Assembly (NCBI RefSeq): GCF_920984675.1
Contig: NZ_CAKLBV010000049.1
Span: forward strand, 1 to 34,821
DNA: 34,821 bases
Reading direction: 5' to 3'
Source of the DNA: Methylobacterium sp. Leaf118
GTDB lineage: Bacteria > Pseudomonadota > Alphaproteobacteria > Rhizobiales > Beijerinckiaceae
This document shows positions 14,759-22,660 of this stretch, one piece after another. A model generated the notes under the pieces. It searched no databases and was not told the origin of the DNA. It was given only the letters and a program-made list of their open reading frames with translations. The translations under genes and the position numbers were made by a program. Every line of letters begins with the position of its first letter. Within the stretch, counting starts at the first letter, position 1.

Positions 14759-15007
14759 TCAGTCCTCGTCGTCGTCCTCGATTTCCTCGTAGACCCGACG
14801 ATAGGACCGGCGCTCGATCACCCGCACCGGGCGCTCCTCGATCTCCTCGACGCGCCGGTATTGCCGCACCGGGCGATCGCCGTCGTCGAGGACGCGCGCG
14901 CATCCGTAGCCGACACAGCTGCCCCCGCCCCACTCATGGGCCTGGGCGGGCGCGGCCAGGACGACGGCGGCGGCGGCCCCCGCCAGCATCGCGGCAAGCT
15001 TGCTCAT
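14759..15007 (-). CDS. Small secreted protein with charged C-terminus
   Basis: An 82-residue protein with a signal peptide ('MSKLAAMLAGAAAAVVLAA', cut after Ala-Gln-Ala). The mature part starts 'HEWGGGSCVGYGCARVLDD' with two cysteines four residues apart. It continues with Arg/Glu-rich text ('RRVEEIEERPVRVIERRSYR') and ends in an acidic run 'EEIEDDDED'. No known family is recognised. The gene follows the DUF938 methyltransferase by 85 bases, with a large hairpin in between. Confidence 0.75.
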   Translation of the reverse strand: MSKLAAMLAGAAAAVVLAAPAQAHEWGGGSCVGYGCARVLDDGDRPVRQYRRVEEIEERPVRVIERRSYRRVYEEIEDDDED

Positions 15008-15026
15008 GGCATGGTCTCCCTGCTTC

Positions 15027-15076
15027 GCTGGGCCCGAAAACGGCCCGCCGCGGCAAACCGTTCCCGCGGGCCCAGC
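15027..15076 (-). terminator. Large inverted repeat between methyltransferase and small secreted protein genes
   Basis: Ten perfect outer pairs (15027-15036 with 15067-15076) enclose a second stem (15039-15043 with 15058-15062). It lies 16 bases after the methyltransferase stop on the minus strand, so it probably ends that transcript. It is also close enough to the next start to lie in its 5' untranslated region. Confidence 0.6.
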
Positions 15077-15092
15077 CGACGGGGGCGCCGGG

Positions 15093-15728
15093 TCAGGCCG
15101 GGGCCTTGCGCAGGATCAGGCTGAGATTGTTGGCCGGCATCGCGATCGCCCGGTCGAGGCGCAGGCCATGGATCGCGGCCGCCGCCAGCACCGCCTCGAC
15201 ATCGCGCACCCCCCAATCCGGATTCCGCTCCCGCAGGTCCTCGTCGAAGCCGGCATTGCTCGGGGCCGTATGGGCGCCGTCGATCCGGAAGGGGCCGTAG
15301 AGATAGAGCGGGCCGCCCTCCGGCAGCAGGCGGCCGGCCCCGGCCATCAGGCCCTCGGTCGCGGCCCAGGGCGCGATGTGGATCATGTTGATGCTCACGA
15401 TGGCGTCCGCCCGTGCGACCGGCCAGCTCCGCGCGCAGGCGTCGAGGGCGACCGGCGGCAGGAGGTTCGGCAGGGCGGCCATCCGGGCATGGGCCGCGAT
15501 GCTTGCGAGCGCGGCGGGCTCTGGGTCGCTCGGCTGCCAGCGCAGGTCCGGCCTGGCGGCCGCGAAGCGCACCGCGTGCTCGCCCGACCCGCTCGCGACC
15601 TCCAAAACCAGGCGGCCGCGCGCCAGGACCTCGCGCAGGACGGAAAGGATCGCGCCCCCGTTGCGCGCCGCCGCCGGCGCGATCAAGGCATCGTTTGGTG
15701 CCGGTTCCGCCCCCCTGTCTCCCGTCAC
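15093..15728 (-). CDS. DUF938 family SAM-dependent methyltransferase-like protein
   Basis: A 211-residue cytoplasmic protein starting at a GTG at 15726-15728, with GGAGGAGG 7 bases upstream. Family signatures are 'APAAARNGGAILSVL', the SAM-binding glycine loop 'VLEVASGSGEHAVRFA', 'WQPSDPEPAALASIAAHA', 'SINMIHIAPWAATEGLMAG', 'GGPLYLYGPFR' and 'HTAPSNAGFDEDLRERNPDW', ending in 'MPANNLSLILRK'. This matches the DUF938 class-I methyltransferase fold along its whole length. The substrate is not known for the family. It is divergent from tctC; the shared 237-base upstream region holds a perfect dyad at 15835-15848. Confidence 0.92.
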   Translation of the reverse strand: MTGDRGAEPAPNDALIAPAAARNGGAILSVLREVLARGRLVLEVASGSGEHAVRFAAARPDLRWQPSDPEPAALASIAAHARMAALPNLLPPVALDACARSWPVARADAIVSINMIHIAPWAATEGLMAGAGRLLPEGGPLYLYGPFRIDGAHTAPSNAGFDEDLRERNPDWGVRDVEAVLAAAAIHGLRLDRAIAMPANNLSLILRKAPA

Positions 15729-15834
15729 GGATCGACCTCCTCCGGCGTGTCGTGGGACCCGTCATGGCCCCGGTCCCCACAGCCTTGCGTGCAAAAATCG
15801 TCGGCCCCGACTTGCACGGGCTTGCGAGATAATT

Positions 15835-15848
15835 CAAAATTCATTTTG
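15835..15848. promoter_or_regulatory. Perfect dyad CAAAAT-TC-ATTTTG, possible operator
   Basis: A 14-base perfect inverted repeat in the only AT-rich stretch between the divergent methyltransferase and tctC genes. It is a plausible repressor or activator site for the tct operon; the cognate regulator is unknown. Confidence 0.5.
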
Positions 15849-15965
15849 TGGTCAGCCCGGTCTGGGCTACCTCACTCCCGGGTCGTCGACGGTCGGTGCG
15901 AATCGCGTTGTCGAGCCGAAACCAATAAAGTTCGCGTGCCGAAAAGAGCACCACGAGGAAACGCC

Positions 15966-16952
15966 ATGAAAGTTGCCGTGCAGGCCGCGATCGCGTCCCT
16001 GTTGCTGCCTGTCGCCGCGGCGCAGGCCTGGGAGCCGACGAAGCCGATCGAGATCATCGTTCCCTTCCCGCCCGGCGGTTCGTCCGACCAGATGGCGCGC
16101 ACGATCCAGGGAGCGATACAGAAGAACAACCTCGTCAAGCAGCCGGTGATCATCGTCAACAAGCCGGCGGCGGCGGGCGGCGAGGCGATGCTCGACATCC
16201 AGAAGTCGGCCGGCGATCCCCACAAGCTCATCACCACCTCGAGCGGCATCTACATGACGCCGCTCTCCACCAAGCTGCCGGTGAGTTGGAAGGATTTCAC
16301 GCCGATCGCGATGATGGCGCAGGACGCCTTCGTGCTCTGGGTGAACAGCGCCAAGCCCTACAAGAATGCGGGCGACTTCATCGCCGCGGCCAAGACGGCG
16401 AGTCCGCCGCTCAAGACCGGCGGCAACGGCTCGAAGCGCGAGGATCACCTGATCTCCGTGACGATGGAGCAGGCCACCGGCACGAAGATCACCTACGTCC
16501 CCTACCAGGGCGGCGGACCGGCCTCGGTGCAGCTCGCGGGCGGGCATATCGACGCCAACATGAACAATCCGGCCGAGGAGATCGCCAATTGGCGTTCGGG
16601 CGCGGTGAAGCCGCTCTGCGCCTTCTCCGACAAGCCGATCGAGTACACGCAGAAGATCACCGCCGACATGGCCTGGTCCGACATCCCGACCTGCCAGTCG
16701 CAGGGCGTGAACGTCACCTACCAGATGCTGCGTGGCATGTTCATGCCCGGCAAGGTCACGCCGGAGCAGCAGGCCTTCTACGTCGATCTGTTCAAGAAGG
16801 TCACCGAGACCCCGGACTGGAAGGCCTATCTCGAGCGCAATGCGCTGGTGCCTGATTTCCGTTCGGGCCAAAGCTTCGTCGACTTCCTCACGCAGGACGA
16901 GCAGAAGCACAAGGACCTGATGACCAAGGCCGGGTTCATCGCGACGAACTGA
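15966..16952 (+). CDS. tctC: Tripartite tricarboxylate transporter substrate-binding protein (Bug/TctC family)
   Basis: A 328-residue periplasmic binding protein that captures a carboxylate and delivers it to the TctB/TctA membrane pair. The ATG at 15966 follows GAGGAAA. The signal peptide covers residues 1-21 ('MKVAVQAAIASLLLPVAAAQ', cut after Ala). The typical Bug sequence follows: 'KPIEIIVPFPPGGSSDQMAR', 'VIIVNKPAAAGGEAMLDI', 'KTGGNGSKREDHLISVTME', 'TYVPYQGGGPASVQLAGGHI' and 'MRGMFMPGKVTPEQ'-like closing text. The ligand cannot be predicted. It is the first gene of a tctCBA order, separated from tctB by 117 bases with a strong hairpin. Confidence 0.93.
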   Translation: MKVAVQAAIASLLLPVAAAQAWEPTKPIEIIVPFPPGGSSDQMARTIQGAIQKNNLVKQPVIIVNKPAAAGGEAMLDIQKSAGDPHKLITTSSGIYMTPLSTKLPVSWKDFTPIAMMAQDAFVLWVNSAKPYKNAGDFIAAAKTASPPLKTGGNGSKREDHLISVTMEQATGTKITYVPYQGGGPASVQLAGGHIDANMNNPAEEIANWRSGAVKPLCAFSDKPIEYTQKITADMAWSDIPTCQSQGVNVTYQMLRGMFMPGKVTPEQQAFYVDLFKKVTETPDWKAYLERNALVPDFRSGQSFVDFLTQDEQKHKDLMTKAGFIATN

Positions 16953-17002
16953 GCCCGTTTCCGGCCGCCCTGCCGCGGCGCGACGCGCTCCCGACGCCGA
17001 GC

Positions 17003-17027
17003 CGCCCTCCGCCCCCGGCGGGGGGCG
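17003..17027 (+). terminator. Hairpin between tctC and tctB
   Basis: Eleven pairs (17003-17013 with 17017-17027, one G.T) with a CCC loop. No T-run. It may partially terminate or protect the tctC message so that the binding protein is made in excess over the membrane subunits. Confidence 0.5.
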
Positions 17028-17069
17028 CGGCTGCGGCCGGAGCGAACACCTGTCCTGGAAGAGCCCCTC

Positions 17070-17567
17070 ATGACCGACGCCTCTCCCCCGCTTCCCGAGC
17101 GCGGCCTGTCGCGCCGCGCCGTCGAGATCGTCGTCGCGCTCCTGCTGCTGGGGCTCGCCGGTCTGGCGCTGTGGGATTCCTACGGGCGCGGCGCGGGCTG
17201 GGACAACGGGCCGGAGAACGGCTTCTTCCCCGCCCGCGTCGCCGCCATCCTGGCGATCGCGGCGGTCGCCGCCCTGGTCAGCGCCCTGCGCCGGGAAGAC
17301 AGCGTCTTCGTCACCTACGGCCAGCTCCGGCTCGTCGCCCAGGTGTTCGTGCCGCTGTTCCTCTACGTGCTGGGGATCGCCTTCCTCGGCATCTACGTCG
17401 CCTCGGCGCTGTTCATGGCCCTGTTCATGATCACGCTCGGCGATTTCCGCTGGTGGCAGACCGCGCTGGCGGTCGCACTCGTGCCGCTCGTCTCCTTCTG
17501 GGTGTTCGAGCTGCAGTTCCGGGTCCCCCTGCCCAAGGGACCGCTCGAAGCCTTCCTCGGCTACTGA
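17070..17567 (+). CDS. tctB: Tripartite tricarboxylate transporter small membrane subunit (TctB family)
   Basis: A 165-residue inner-membrane protein with four predicted helices, the TctB size and shape. GGAAGAG precedes the ATG. After the cytoplasmic N-terminus comes helix 1 ('AVEIVVALLLLGLAGLALWD'), then 'GPENGFFPARVAAILAIAAV', where the 'GFFP' segment is typical of TctB. Two further helices follow around 'VFVPLFLYVLGIAFLGIYVA' and 'ALAVALVPLVSFWVFE', ending 'VPLPKGPLEAFLGY'. It pairs with TctA to form the sodium- or proton-driven carrier. The tctA gene starts 29 bases downstream. Confidence 0.9.
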   Translation: MTDASPPLPERGLSRRAVEIVVALLLLGLAGLALWDSYGRGAGWDNGPENGFFPARVAAILAIAAVAALVSALRREDSVFVTYGQLRLVAQVFVPLFLYVLGIAFLGIYVASALFMALFMITLGDFRWWQTALAVALVPLVSFWVFELQFRVPLPKGPLEAFLGY

Positions 17568-17596
17568 CCTGACCGGCCCGCGGCGGAGACACTGTC

Positions 17597-19123
17597 ATGG
17601 ACGACCTCAACCAGCTCCTGCTCGGCTTCCAGGTCGCGCTCACGTGGCACAACGTGCTGTTCATGGTGGTGGGCGTGCTGCTCGGCATCGTGGTGGGCGT
17701 GCTGCCGGGCCTCGGCGGACCGAACGGCGTCGCGATCCTGCTGCCGCTGACCTTCGGCATGGACCCGACCTCGGCGATCATCCTGCTGTCGTCGATCTAT
17801 TGGGGCGCGCTGTTCGGCGGCGCGATCACCTCGATCCTGTTCAACATTCCCGGCGAGGCGTGGTCGGTGGCCACCACCTTCGACGGCTACCCGCTGGCGC
17901 AGCAGGGGCGGGCCGGCGAGGCCCTGACGGCGGCCTTCACGGCCTCCTTCATCGGCGCGCTCTCGGGCGTCGTGCTCATCACCTTCGTGGCGCCGCTCGT
18001 GGCGAAGTTCGCCCTGCGCTTCGGCCCGGCGGAGTTCTTCGGCGTCTTCTTCCTGACTTTCTGCTCGTTCGTCGGCATGGGCCGGGAGAACAAGGCCAAG
18101 ATCGTCGTCTCCCTGGCGCTGGGCTTCCTGCTCGCGGCGGTGGGGCTCGACACGATCTCGGGTGACCTGCGCCTGACCTTCGGCGCGCCGGAGCTGATGA
18201 AGGGCTTCGACTTCCTCGTCGTGGTGATCGGCCTGTTCGGCGTCTCGGAGATCCTGCTCACCATTGAGGAGGGCCTGCATTTCAAGGGCAAGCGGGCCGC
18301 CATGGATCTCGGCGTGGTCCTGCGCACCTGGGCCTCGCTGCCGCGCTACTGGGCGACGCTGATCCGCTCCTCCATCGTCGGCATGTGGATGGGCGTCACC
18401 CCGGGCGGGGCGATCGCGGCCTCGTTCATGGGCTATGGCCTCGCCAAGCGCTTCTCCCGTCAGCCGGACCAGTTCGGCCGCGGCGACATCGAGGGCGTGC
18501 TGGCGCCCGAGACCGCGGCGCACGCCGCCGGCACCTCGGCGCTGCTGCCGATGCTGGCACTCGGCATTCCCGGCTCGGCCACCGCGGCGGTGCTGCTCGG
18601 CGGCCTGATGATCTGGGGCCTTCAGCCCGGTCCGCTGCTCTTCGTGGAGAACAAGGAATTCGTCTGGGGCCTGATCGCCTCGATGTATCTCGGCAACCTC
18701 GCCGGGCTCCTCATCGTGCTGGCGACGGTGCCGGTCTTCGCCGCGATCATGCGCATCCCCTTCGCGCTGGTCGCGCCGATTATCCTCGTCGTCTGCGCCA
18801 TCGGCGCCTTCACGGTCGAGTCGTCGCGCTTCGACATCTGGCTGATGCTGGTCTTCGGCGTCGTCGGCTACGTGTTCAAGAAGCTCGACTACCCGCTGGC
18901 GCCCCTGGTCCTCGCCCTCGTTCTCGGCGACCGGGCCGAGGACGCCTTCCGGCAGGCCCTGCTCGGTTCGGGCGGCGACCTGTCCGTCTTCTTCTCGAAC
19001 GGCCTCGTCTCCTCCCTCATGATCATCGGCATCCTGCTTCTGTTCTGGGGACCGCTGAGCGACCTGCGCAAGCGCCTGATGGGCAAGACCGACCCGTCGC
19101 GGGCCTCGACCCTCACGCCGTGA
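17597..19123 (+). CDS. tctA: Tripartite tricarboxylate transporter large membrane subunit (TctA family)
   Basis: A 508-residue polytopic inner-membrane carrier with about 12 helices, the transport channel of the TctCBA system. Conserved stretches are 'GIVVGVLPGLGGPNGVAILL', 'SIYWGALFGGAITSILFNIP' and 'GEAWSVATTFDGYPLAQQG' near the N-terminus. Farther on are 'GVTPGGAIAASFMGYGLAKR', 'LLPMLALGIPGSATAAVLLG' and 'ALVLGDRAEDAFRQALLGSG'. The two glycine/proline-rich repeats match the family's pseudo-twofold design. GGAG lies 9 bases before the ATG. It is the last gene of the operon; a hairpin follows at 19139-19165. Confidence 0.95.
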   Translation: MDDLNQLLLGFQVALTWHNVLFMVVGVLLGIVVGVLPGLGGPNGVAILLPLTFGMDPTSAIILLSSIYWGALFGGAITSILFNIPGEAWSVATTFDGYPLAQQGRAGEALTAAFTASFIGALSGVVLITFVAPLVAKFALRFGPAEFFGVFFLTFCSFVGMGRENKAKIVVSLALGFLLAAVGLDTISGDLRLTFGAPELMKGFDFLVVVIGLFGVSEILLTIEEGLHFKGKRAAMDLGVVLRTWASLPRYWATLIRSSIVGMWMGVTPGGAIAASFMGYGLAKRFSRQPDQFGRGDIEGVLAPETAAHAAGTSALLPMLALGIPGSATAAVLLGGLMIWGLQPGPLLFVENKEFVWGLIASMYLGNLAGLLIVLATVPVFAAIMRIPFALVAPIILVVCAIGAFTVESSRFDIWLMLVFGVVGYVFKKLDYPLAPLVLALVLGDRAEDAFRQALLGSGGDLSVFFSNGLVSSLMIIGILLLFWGPLSDLRKRLMGKTDPSRASTLTP

Positions 19124-19138
19124 GGCCAGCCGGGTTCG

Positions 19139-19165
19139 GCGGCGCGCCCCAAAAAGGCGCGCCGC
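19139..19165 (+). terminator. Hairpin after tctA
   Basis: Ten perfect pairs (19139-19148 with 19156-19165) with a CCAAAAA loop, 15 bases after the stop. No T-run follows. The arms share CGGCGCGCC/GGCGCGCCG with the hairpin at 13621-13649. Confidence 0.6.
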
Positions 19166-19233
19166 TCAGGACGCGAAGAACGGACGCCATCGGAGCCGCG
19201 CCCGTCATCGAAACGTCACAAGTAAAAGTCGCA

Positions 19234-19246
19234 CTATAAAGTATAG
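19234..19246. promoter_or_regulatory. Short dyad CTATA-AAG-TATAG upstream of telA
   Basis: A 13-base inverted repeat in the AT-rich leader about 87 bases before telA. It may overlap the -10 region of the telA operon promoter or act as an operator; this is only a pattern. Confidence 0.35.
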
Positions 19247-19332
19247 CTGATCGCCTAGACTGTCCTCTCCACTTGCCATGTCCGCCCCTCTCGGGGCACG
19301 AAGGACGGCAGGGGGAGGATCCGGGAGGCGAC

Positions 19333-20430
19333 ATGGTCGGACGGATCGAGGCGGGCACGACGCTGCCGTCGCCGAACGTGCTGCCGGATGAGCGGGGCCC
19401 CGCGCCCGATGCCGATCTCGTGCGGCGCATCCGCGCCGAGATCCGGCTCGACGACCGCGCCTTCCTGACGCGCTACGGCGAGAGCGCGCAGCGCGGCGTG
19501 GCGGAATTCGCCGACACGGTCCTGCAGGCGACCCTCAACAAGGATTCGGGCGCCGTCGGCGACCTCCTCACCGACCTGATCGGCACCGTGCAGCGGCTCG
19601 ACCCCGCCACCCTCGCGAAGGCGGGTCTGTTCGACCGGCTCTGGGGAGGCGCAAAAGCCCGCCTCCTGCGCTTCAAGGAGCAGTTCGCCGCGCTCGGTGC
19701 CCAGGTCGAGCGCATCGCCCTGGAGCTGGAGCGCCGCAGCGACGCGCTCCAGCGCGACATCGCGATGCTCGACGCTCTGTTCGCCCGCAACCTCGCGCAG
19801 ATGCGGGAACTTGAGGCCTATATTACCGCGGGCGAGCAGGTGATCGAGGACGCGCGCACGACCCGGCTGCCGGCCCTAGAGGCCCGAGCCCGCGCGGCCG
19901 ACGGGGCGACGCGCGAGGGCCCGCTTCTCGCCCAGCAGGCCGCCGACCTCGCCCAGAGCGTCGAGCGCCTGGAGCGCAGGATCCACGACCTCACGCTCAG
20001 CCGCACCATCGCGCTCCAGGCGATGCCGCAGATCCGCCTCGTGCAGAACGGCGACGCGGCCCTGGTCGAGAAACTCCAGGCCTCGCTGGTGACCACCATC
20101 CCGACCTGGAAGAACGGCATGACCATCGCCCTCGCCCTGCATCGACAGGACGAGGCGTTGCGCCTGCAGAGGGCGGTCTCCGACACCACCAACGCGCTCC
20201 TGCGGGCCAATGCCGAGCGGCTCAAGGCGGGCCGGGCCGGGATCGAGCGCGAGGTGCAGCGGGGCGTGGTCGAGGTCGAGACGCTGAGCGCGGTCAACCG
20301 CGACTTCATCGAGACGATCGACGCCGTGCGGGCGATCCAGCGCGAGGGCCGCGACCGGCGCCGGGCGGCGGAGGCCGCGTTGAAGCGGATCGAGGCCGAG
20401 CTGACCCGCACGCTCGTGGCGCCCGCATGA
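19333..20430 (+). CDS. TelA-family toxic anion resistance protein
   Basis: A 365-residue, highly helical soluble protein. GGGAGG precedes the ATG at 19333. The central and C-terminal parts carry TelA marks: 'GLFDRLWGGAKARLLRFKEQ', 'RDIAMLDALFARNLAQMREL', 'LSRTIALQAMPQIRLVQNGD', 'IPTWKNGMTIALALHRQDEA' and 'NTTNALL'-like text near 300, with coiled-coil propensity throughout. TelA proteins were named for tellurite resistance, but their biochemical role is unknown. The stop overlaps the next start by 4 bases (ATGA). The pairing with an xpaC-like gene two genes on mirrors the xpaC-telA neighbourhood in Bacillus, which supports a shared function. Confidence 0.9.
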   Translation: MVGRIEAGTTLPSPNVLPDERGPAPDADLVRRIRAEIRLDDRAFLTRYGESAQRGVAEFADTVLQATLNKDSGAVGDLLTDLIGTVQRLDPATLAKAGLFDRLWGGAKARLLRFKEQFAALGAQVERIALELERRSDALQRDIAMLDALFARNLAQMRELEAYITAGEQVIEDARTTRLPALEARARAADGATREGPLLAQQAADLAQSVERLERRIHDLTLSRTIALQAMPQIRLVQNGDAALVEKLQASLVTTIPTWKNGMTIALALHRQDEALRLQRAVSDTTNALLRANAERLKAGRAGIEREVQRGVVEVETLSAVNRDFIETIDAVRAIQREGRDRRRAAEAALKRIEAELTRTLVAPA

Positions 20431-21989
20431 GGCGCCGGCTCAGTCTCGCGGCCGTGCTGGCGGCCGGGATGCTCGTCGGCTGCGCCGGCCCGCCCGTCGC
20501 CGTGACGATTGCCTCCGGTTCGGAGAACCGCACCCTGGAACCGATCGTTCAGGACTTCTGCCGCGCTCGCGGAGCGACTTGCCGGTTCACGTATCAGGGC
20601 TCGCTCGATATCGGCCTGTCCCTCGCCGACGAGGCGCCGCCGGCCTTCGACATCGTCTGGCCGGCCAACGCCATCTGGATCGACCTGTTCGACCGGAAGA
20701 AACAGGTGCGCGACCTGACGCCGGTCGCCCGCTCGCCGGTCATCCTCGGCCTGCGCCGCTCCAAGGCCGAGGCCCTCGGCTGGATCGGCCGGCCCGTCTC
20801 CACCGGCGACATCATCGCGGCGGTGCGGGGGAAGCGCCTCACCTATCTGGCAAGCTCGGCCACGCAGTCGCATTCGGGGGCCGGCGCCTACATCGCCATG
20901 CTGTCGGCAGCCCTCGGCCATCCCGACGCGATCACCCGCGCCGATCTCGACCGGCCGGGCGTGCAGGACACGGTCCGCACGCTGCTCGCCGGCACGGTCC
21001 GGACCGCAGGCTCCAGCGCGTGGCTCGCCGACCTCTACCTCAAGGGGGTGGAGGGCGGGAGCGCCTATGACGGGATGTGGAACTACGAGGCGGTGCTGGC
21101 CGAGACCCATGCCGAACTCGCCCGCCGCGGCGCCGAGCCGCTCTACGCGATCTACCCGAGCGACGGCGTCGCGGCCGCCAACTCTCCCCTCGGCTTCGTC
21201 GAGCGCGGCCAGGGCGAGGCGCCCCGCGCCCTGTTCGTGGCGCTCCAGGCCCATCTCCTCTCGCCCGCGGTGCAGGCACGCATCGAGGCCCTTCACCGCC
21301 GCCCGGCCATCGGCGAGGCGAAAGGCGGCGCCGACCCGCGCTGGAACTACGATCCGGGCCGGCTCGTGCCGCTGATCCGCATGCCCGAGCCCGACGTGGT
21401 GCGCGCCGCGCTCGACCTGTACCAGGGTGCGCTGCGGCGGCCCTCGCTCACGGCCTACTGCCTCGACTTCTCCGGCAGCATGGGGGGCGCGGGCGAGGCG
21501 GCCCTGAAAGCGGCGATGCGCTTCATCCTCTCGCACGACGCGGCGGCCCGGGTCCTCGTGCAGCACGGCCGGGACGACCGCATCGTCCTGCTGCCGTTCG
21601 ACGGGCGGGTGCGCGGCGTGACCCGCGCCAGCGGCGCCCCCGAGGACGCCCCCGCCCTCATCGCGGCGGTGGACGCCAACATTGCGGGCGGTGGCACCAA
21701 CATCTACGCCTGCGCCGAGGCGGCGCTCAGGGAGATCCGCGCGACGCCGGAGCACGAGCGCTACCTGCCCGCCATCGTCCTGATGACGGACGGGCGCAGC
21801 GAGAATGACGCGCGGGTCTTCCTCGACGCCTGGAAGGCGGCAGGGGGCGACGTGCCGGTCTTCGGCGTAACCTTCGGCGATGCCGATAGAGGCCAGCTCG
21901 ACGCGCTGGCCGAGGCGACCCGGGCGCGGGTCTTCGACGGCCGCTCCTCGCTCACCGAGGCGTTCCGCACCGTGCGGGGCTACAATTGA
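20427..21989 (+). CDS. Lipoprotein fusing a solute-binding-like domain to a von Willebrand factor A domain
   Basis: A 520-residue protein with a lipoprotein signal ('LAAVLAAGMLVGCAGPP', lipobox VGC, Cys19). Residues about 25-330 look like an extracellular solute-binding protein ('VTIASGSENRTLEPIVQDFC', 'FDIVWPANAIWIDLFDRKKQ', 'YLASSATQSHSGAGAYIAML'). From about 340 comes a VWA domain with a full metal-ion site: 'LDFSGSMGG' (Asp347, DxSxS), 'GGGTNIYACAEAAL' (Thr) and 'IVLMTDGRSEND' (Asp). It is anchored in the envelope, and the VWA site should bind a divalent cation and a protein partner. It overlaps telA by 4 bases and the xpaC-like gene by 4 bases. No ABC permease or ATPase is nearby. Confidence 0.85.
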   Translation: MRRRLSLAAVLAAGMLVGCAGPPVAVTIASGSENRTLEPIVQDFCRARGATCRFTYQGSLDIGLSLADEAPPAFDIVWPANAIWIDLFDRKKQVRDLTPVARSPVILGLRRSKAEALGWIGRPVSTGDIIAAVRGKRLTYLASSATQSHSGAGAYIAMLSAALGHPDAITRADLDRPGVQDTVRTLLAGTVRTAGSSAWLADLYLKGVEGGSAYDGMWNYEAVLAETHAELARRGAEPLYAIYPSDGVAAANSPLGFVERGQGEAPRALFVALQAHLLSPAVQARIEALHRRPAIGEAKGGADPRWNYDPGRLVPLIRMPEPDVVRAALDLYQGALRRPSLTAYCLDFSGSMGGAGEAALKAAMRFILSHDAAARVLVQHGRDDRIVLLPFDGRVRGVTRASGAPEDAPALIAAVDANIAGGGTNIYACAEAALREIRATPEHERYLPAIVLMTDGRSENDARVFLDAWKAAGGDVPVFGVTFGDADRGQLDALAEATRARVFDGRSSLTEAFRTVRGYN

Positions 21990-22660
21990 GCGGGCGGCCG
22001 CGCCTCCCCGCCGATCCCGCCGGCGGCGCGAACCTGTGGGCGGGTTTCGCCGGCGGCCTGTTCGCGCCGGTGGCGACCTTCGGCCTCGGCCTGCCCCTCT
22101 GGGCCTCGCTGCCCGGCGCCGCCCTGGTCTTCCTCGGCGCCCGCCTCGCGCTGAGCCCCCGCCCCCTGTTCGCGGATCTCGATCCCGGCTCGGTCGATGC
22201 CGCGACCGCGGCGCTCGCCCGCGAGGTGATCGTGGCCGCCCGCGCCGACCTCGACCGGCTGCACGCCGCCGCGCGCCGGGTGCGGACCGGGGAGGCGGTG
22301 CGCCATCTCGACCATCTTCACGACATCGTCGAGCAGGTCCTGGCCCGTGTCGAGGGCGATCCCCGCCGGATGCCGCGGGTGCGCCGGCTCCTGACCTACT
22401 ACCTGCCGGCGGCGTTGCGCCTCGGCGAAGGCCTGCGCGTGCTGGAGGCGGCGCACCGCCCGGACGCCGCGCGGATCGCCGCCGTGGGCGCGATGATCGC
22501 CCGGCTCGACACGGTCTTCGCCCGCCACGCCGACCGGATCGACGGCGTCGCGGTGGAGGGTCTCGACGTCGAGCTGACCCTGCTCGCCGACGCCCTACGG
22601 GCCGAGGAGGGCCCCGCCCAGGCGGCGGTGGAGAGCCGGGAGGCCGCGCCATGGCGCTGA
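21986..22660 (+). CDS. XpaC-like (5-bromo-4-chloroindolyl phosphate hydrolysis family) membrane protein
   Basis: A 224-residue protein starting with TTG at 21986, overlapping the previous stop (TTGA). Two adjacent hydrophobic segments (about 17-34 and 37-55, 'GGLFAPVATFGLGLPLWASL' and 'GAALVFLGARLAL') are followed by a helical soluble domain, including 'HLDHLHDIVEQVLARVEGD' and 'VRRLLTYYLPAALRLGEGLR'. The last is typical of XpaC proteins ('YLPTTLKLLE'-like in the family). Despite its name the family's activity is uncertain. Its position two genes after telA supports the call, because xpaC and telA are neighbours elsewhere. The stop overlaps the next gene by 10 bases. Confidence 0.75.
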   Translation: MSGRPRLPADPAGGANLWAGFAGGLFAPVATFGLGLPLWASLPGAALVFLGARLALSPRPLFADLDPGSVDAATAALAREVIVAARADLDRLHAAARRVRTGEAVRHLDHLHDIVEQVLARVEGDPRRMPRVRRLLTYYLPAALRLGEGLRVLEAAHRPDAARIAAVGAMIARLDTVFARHADRIDGVAVEGLDVELTLLADALRAEEGPAQAAVESREAAPWR

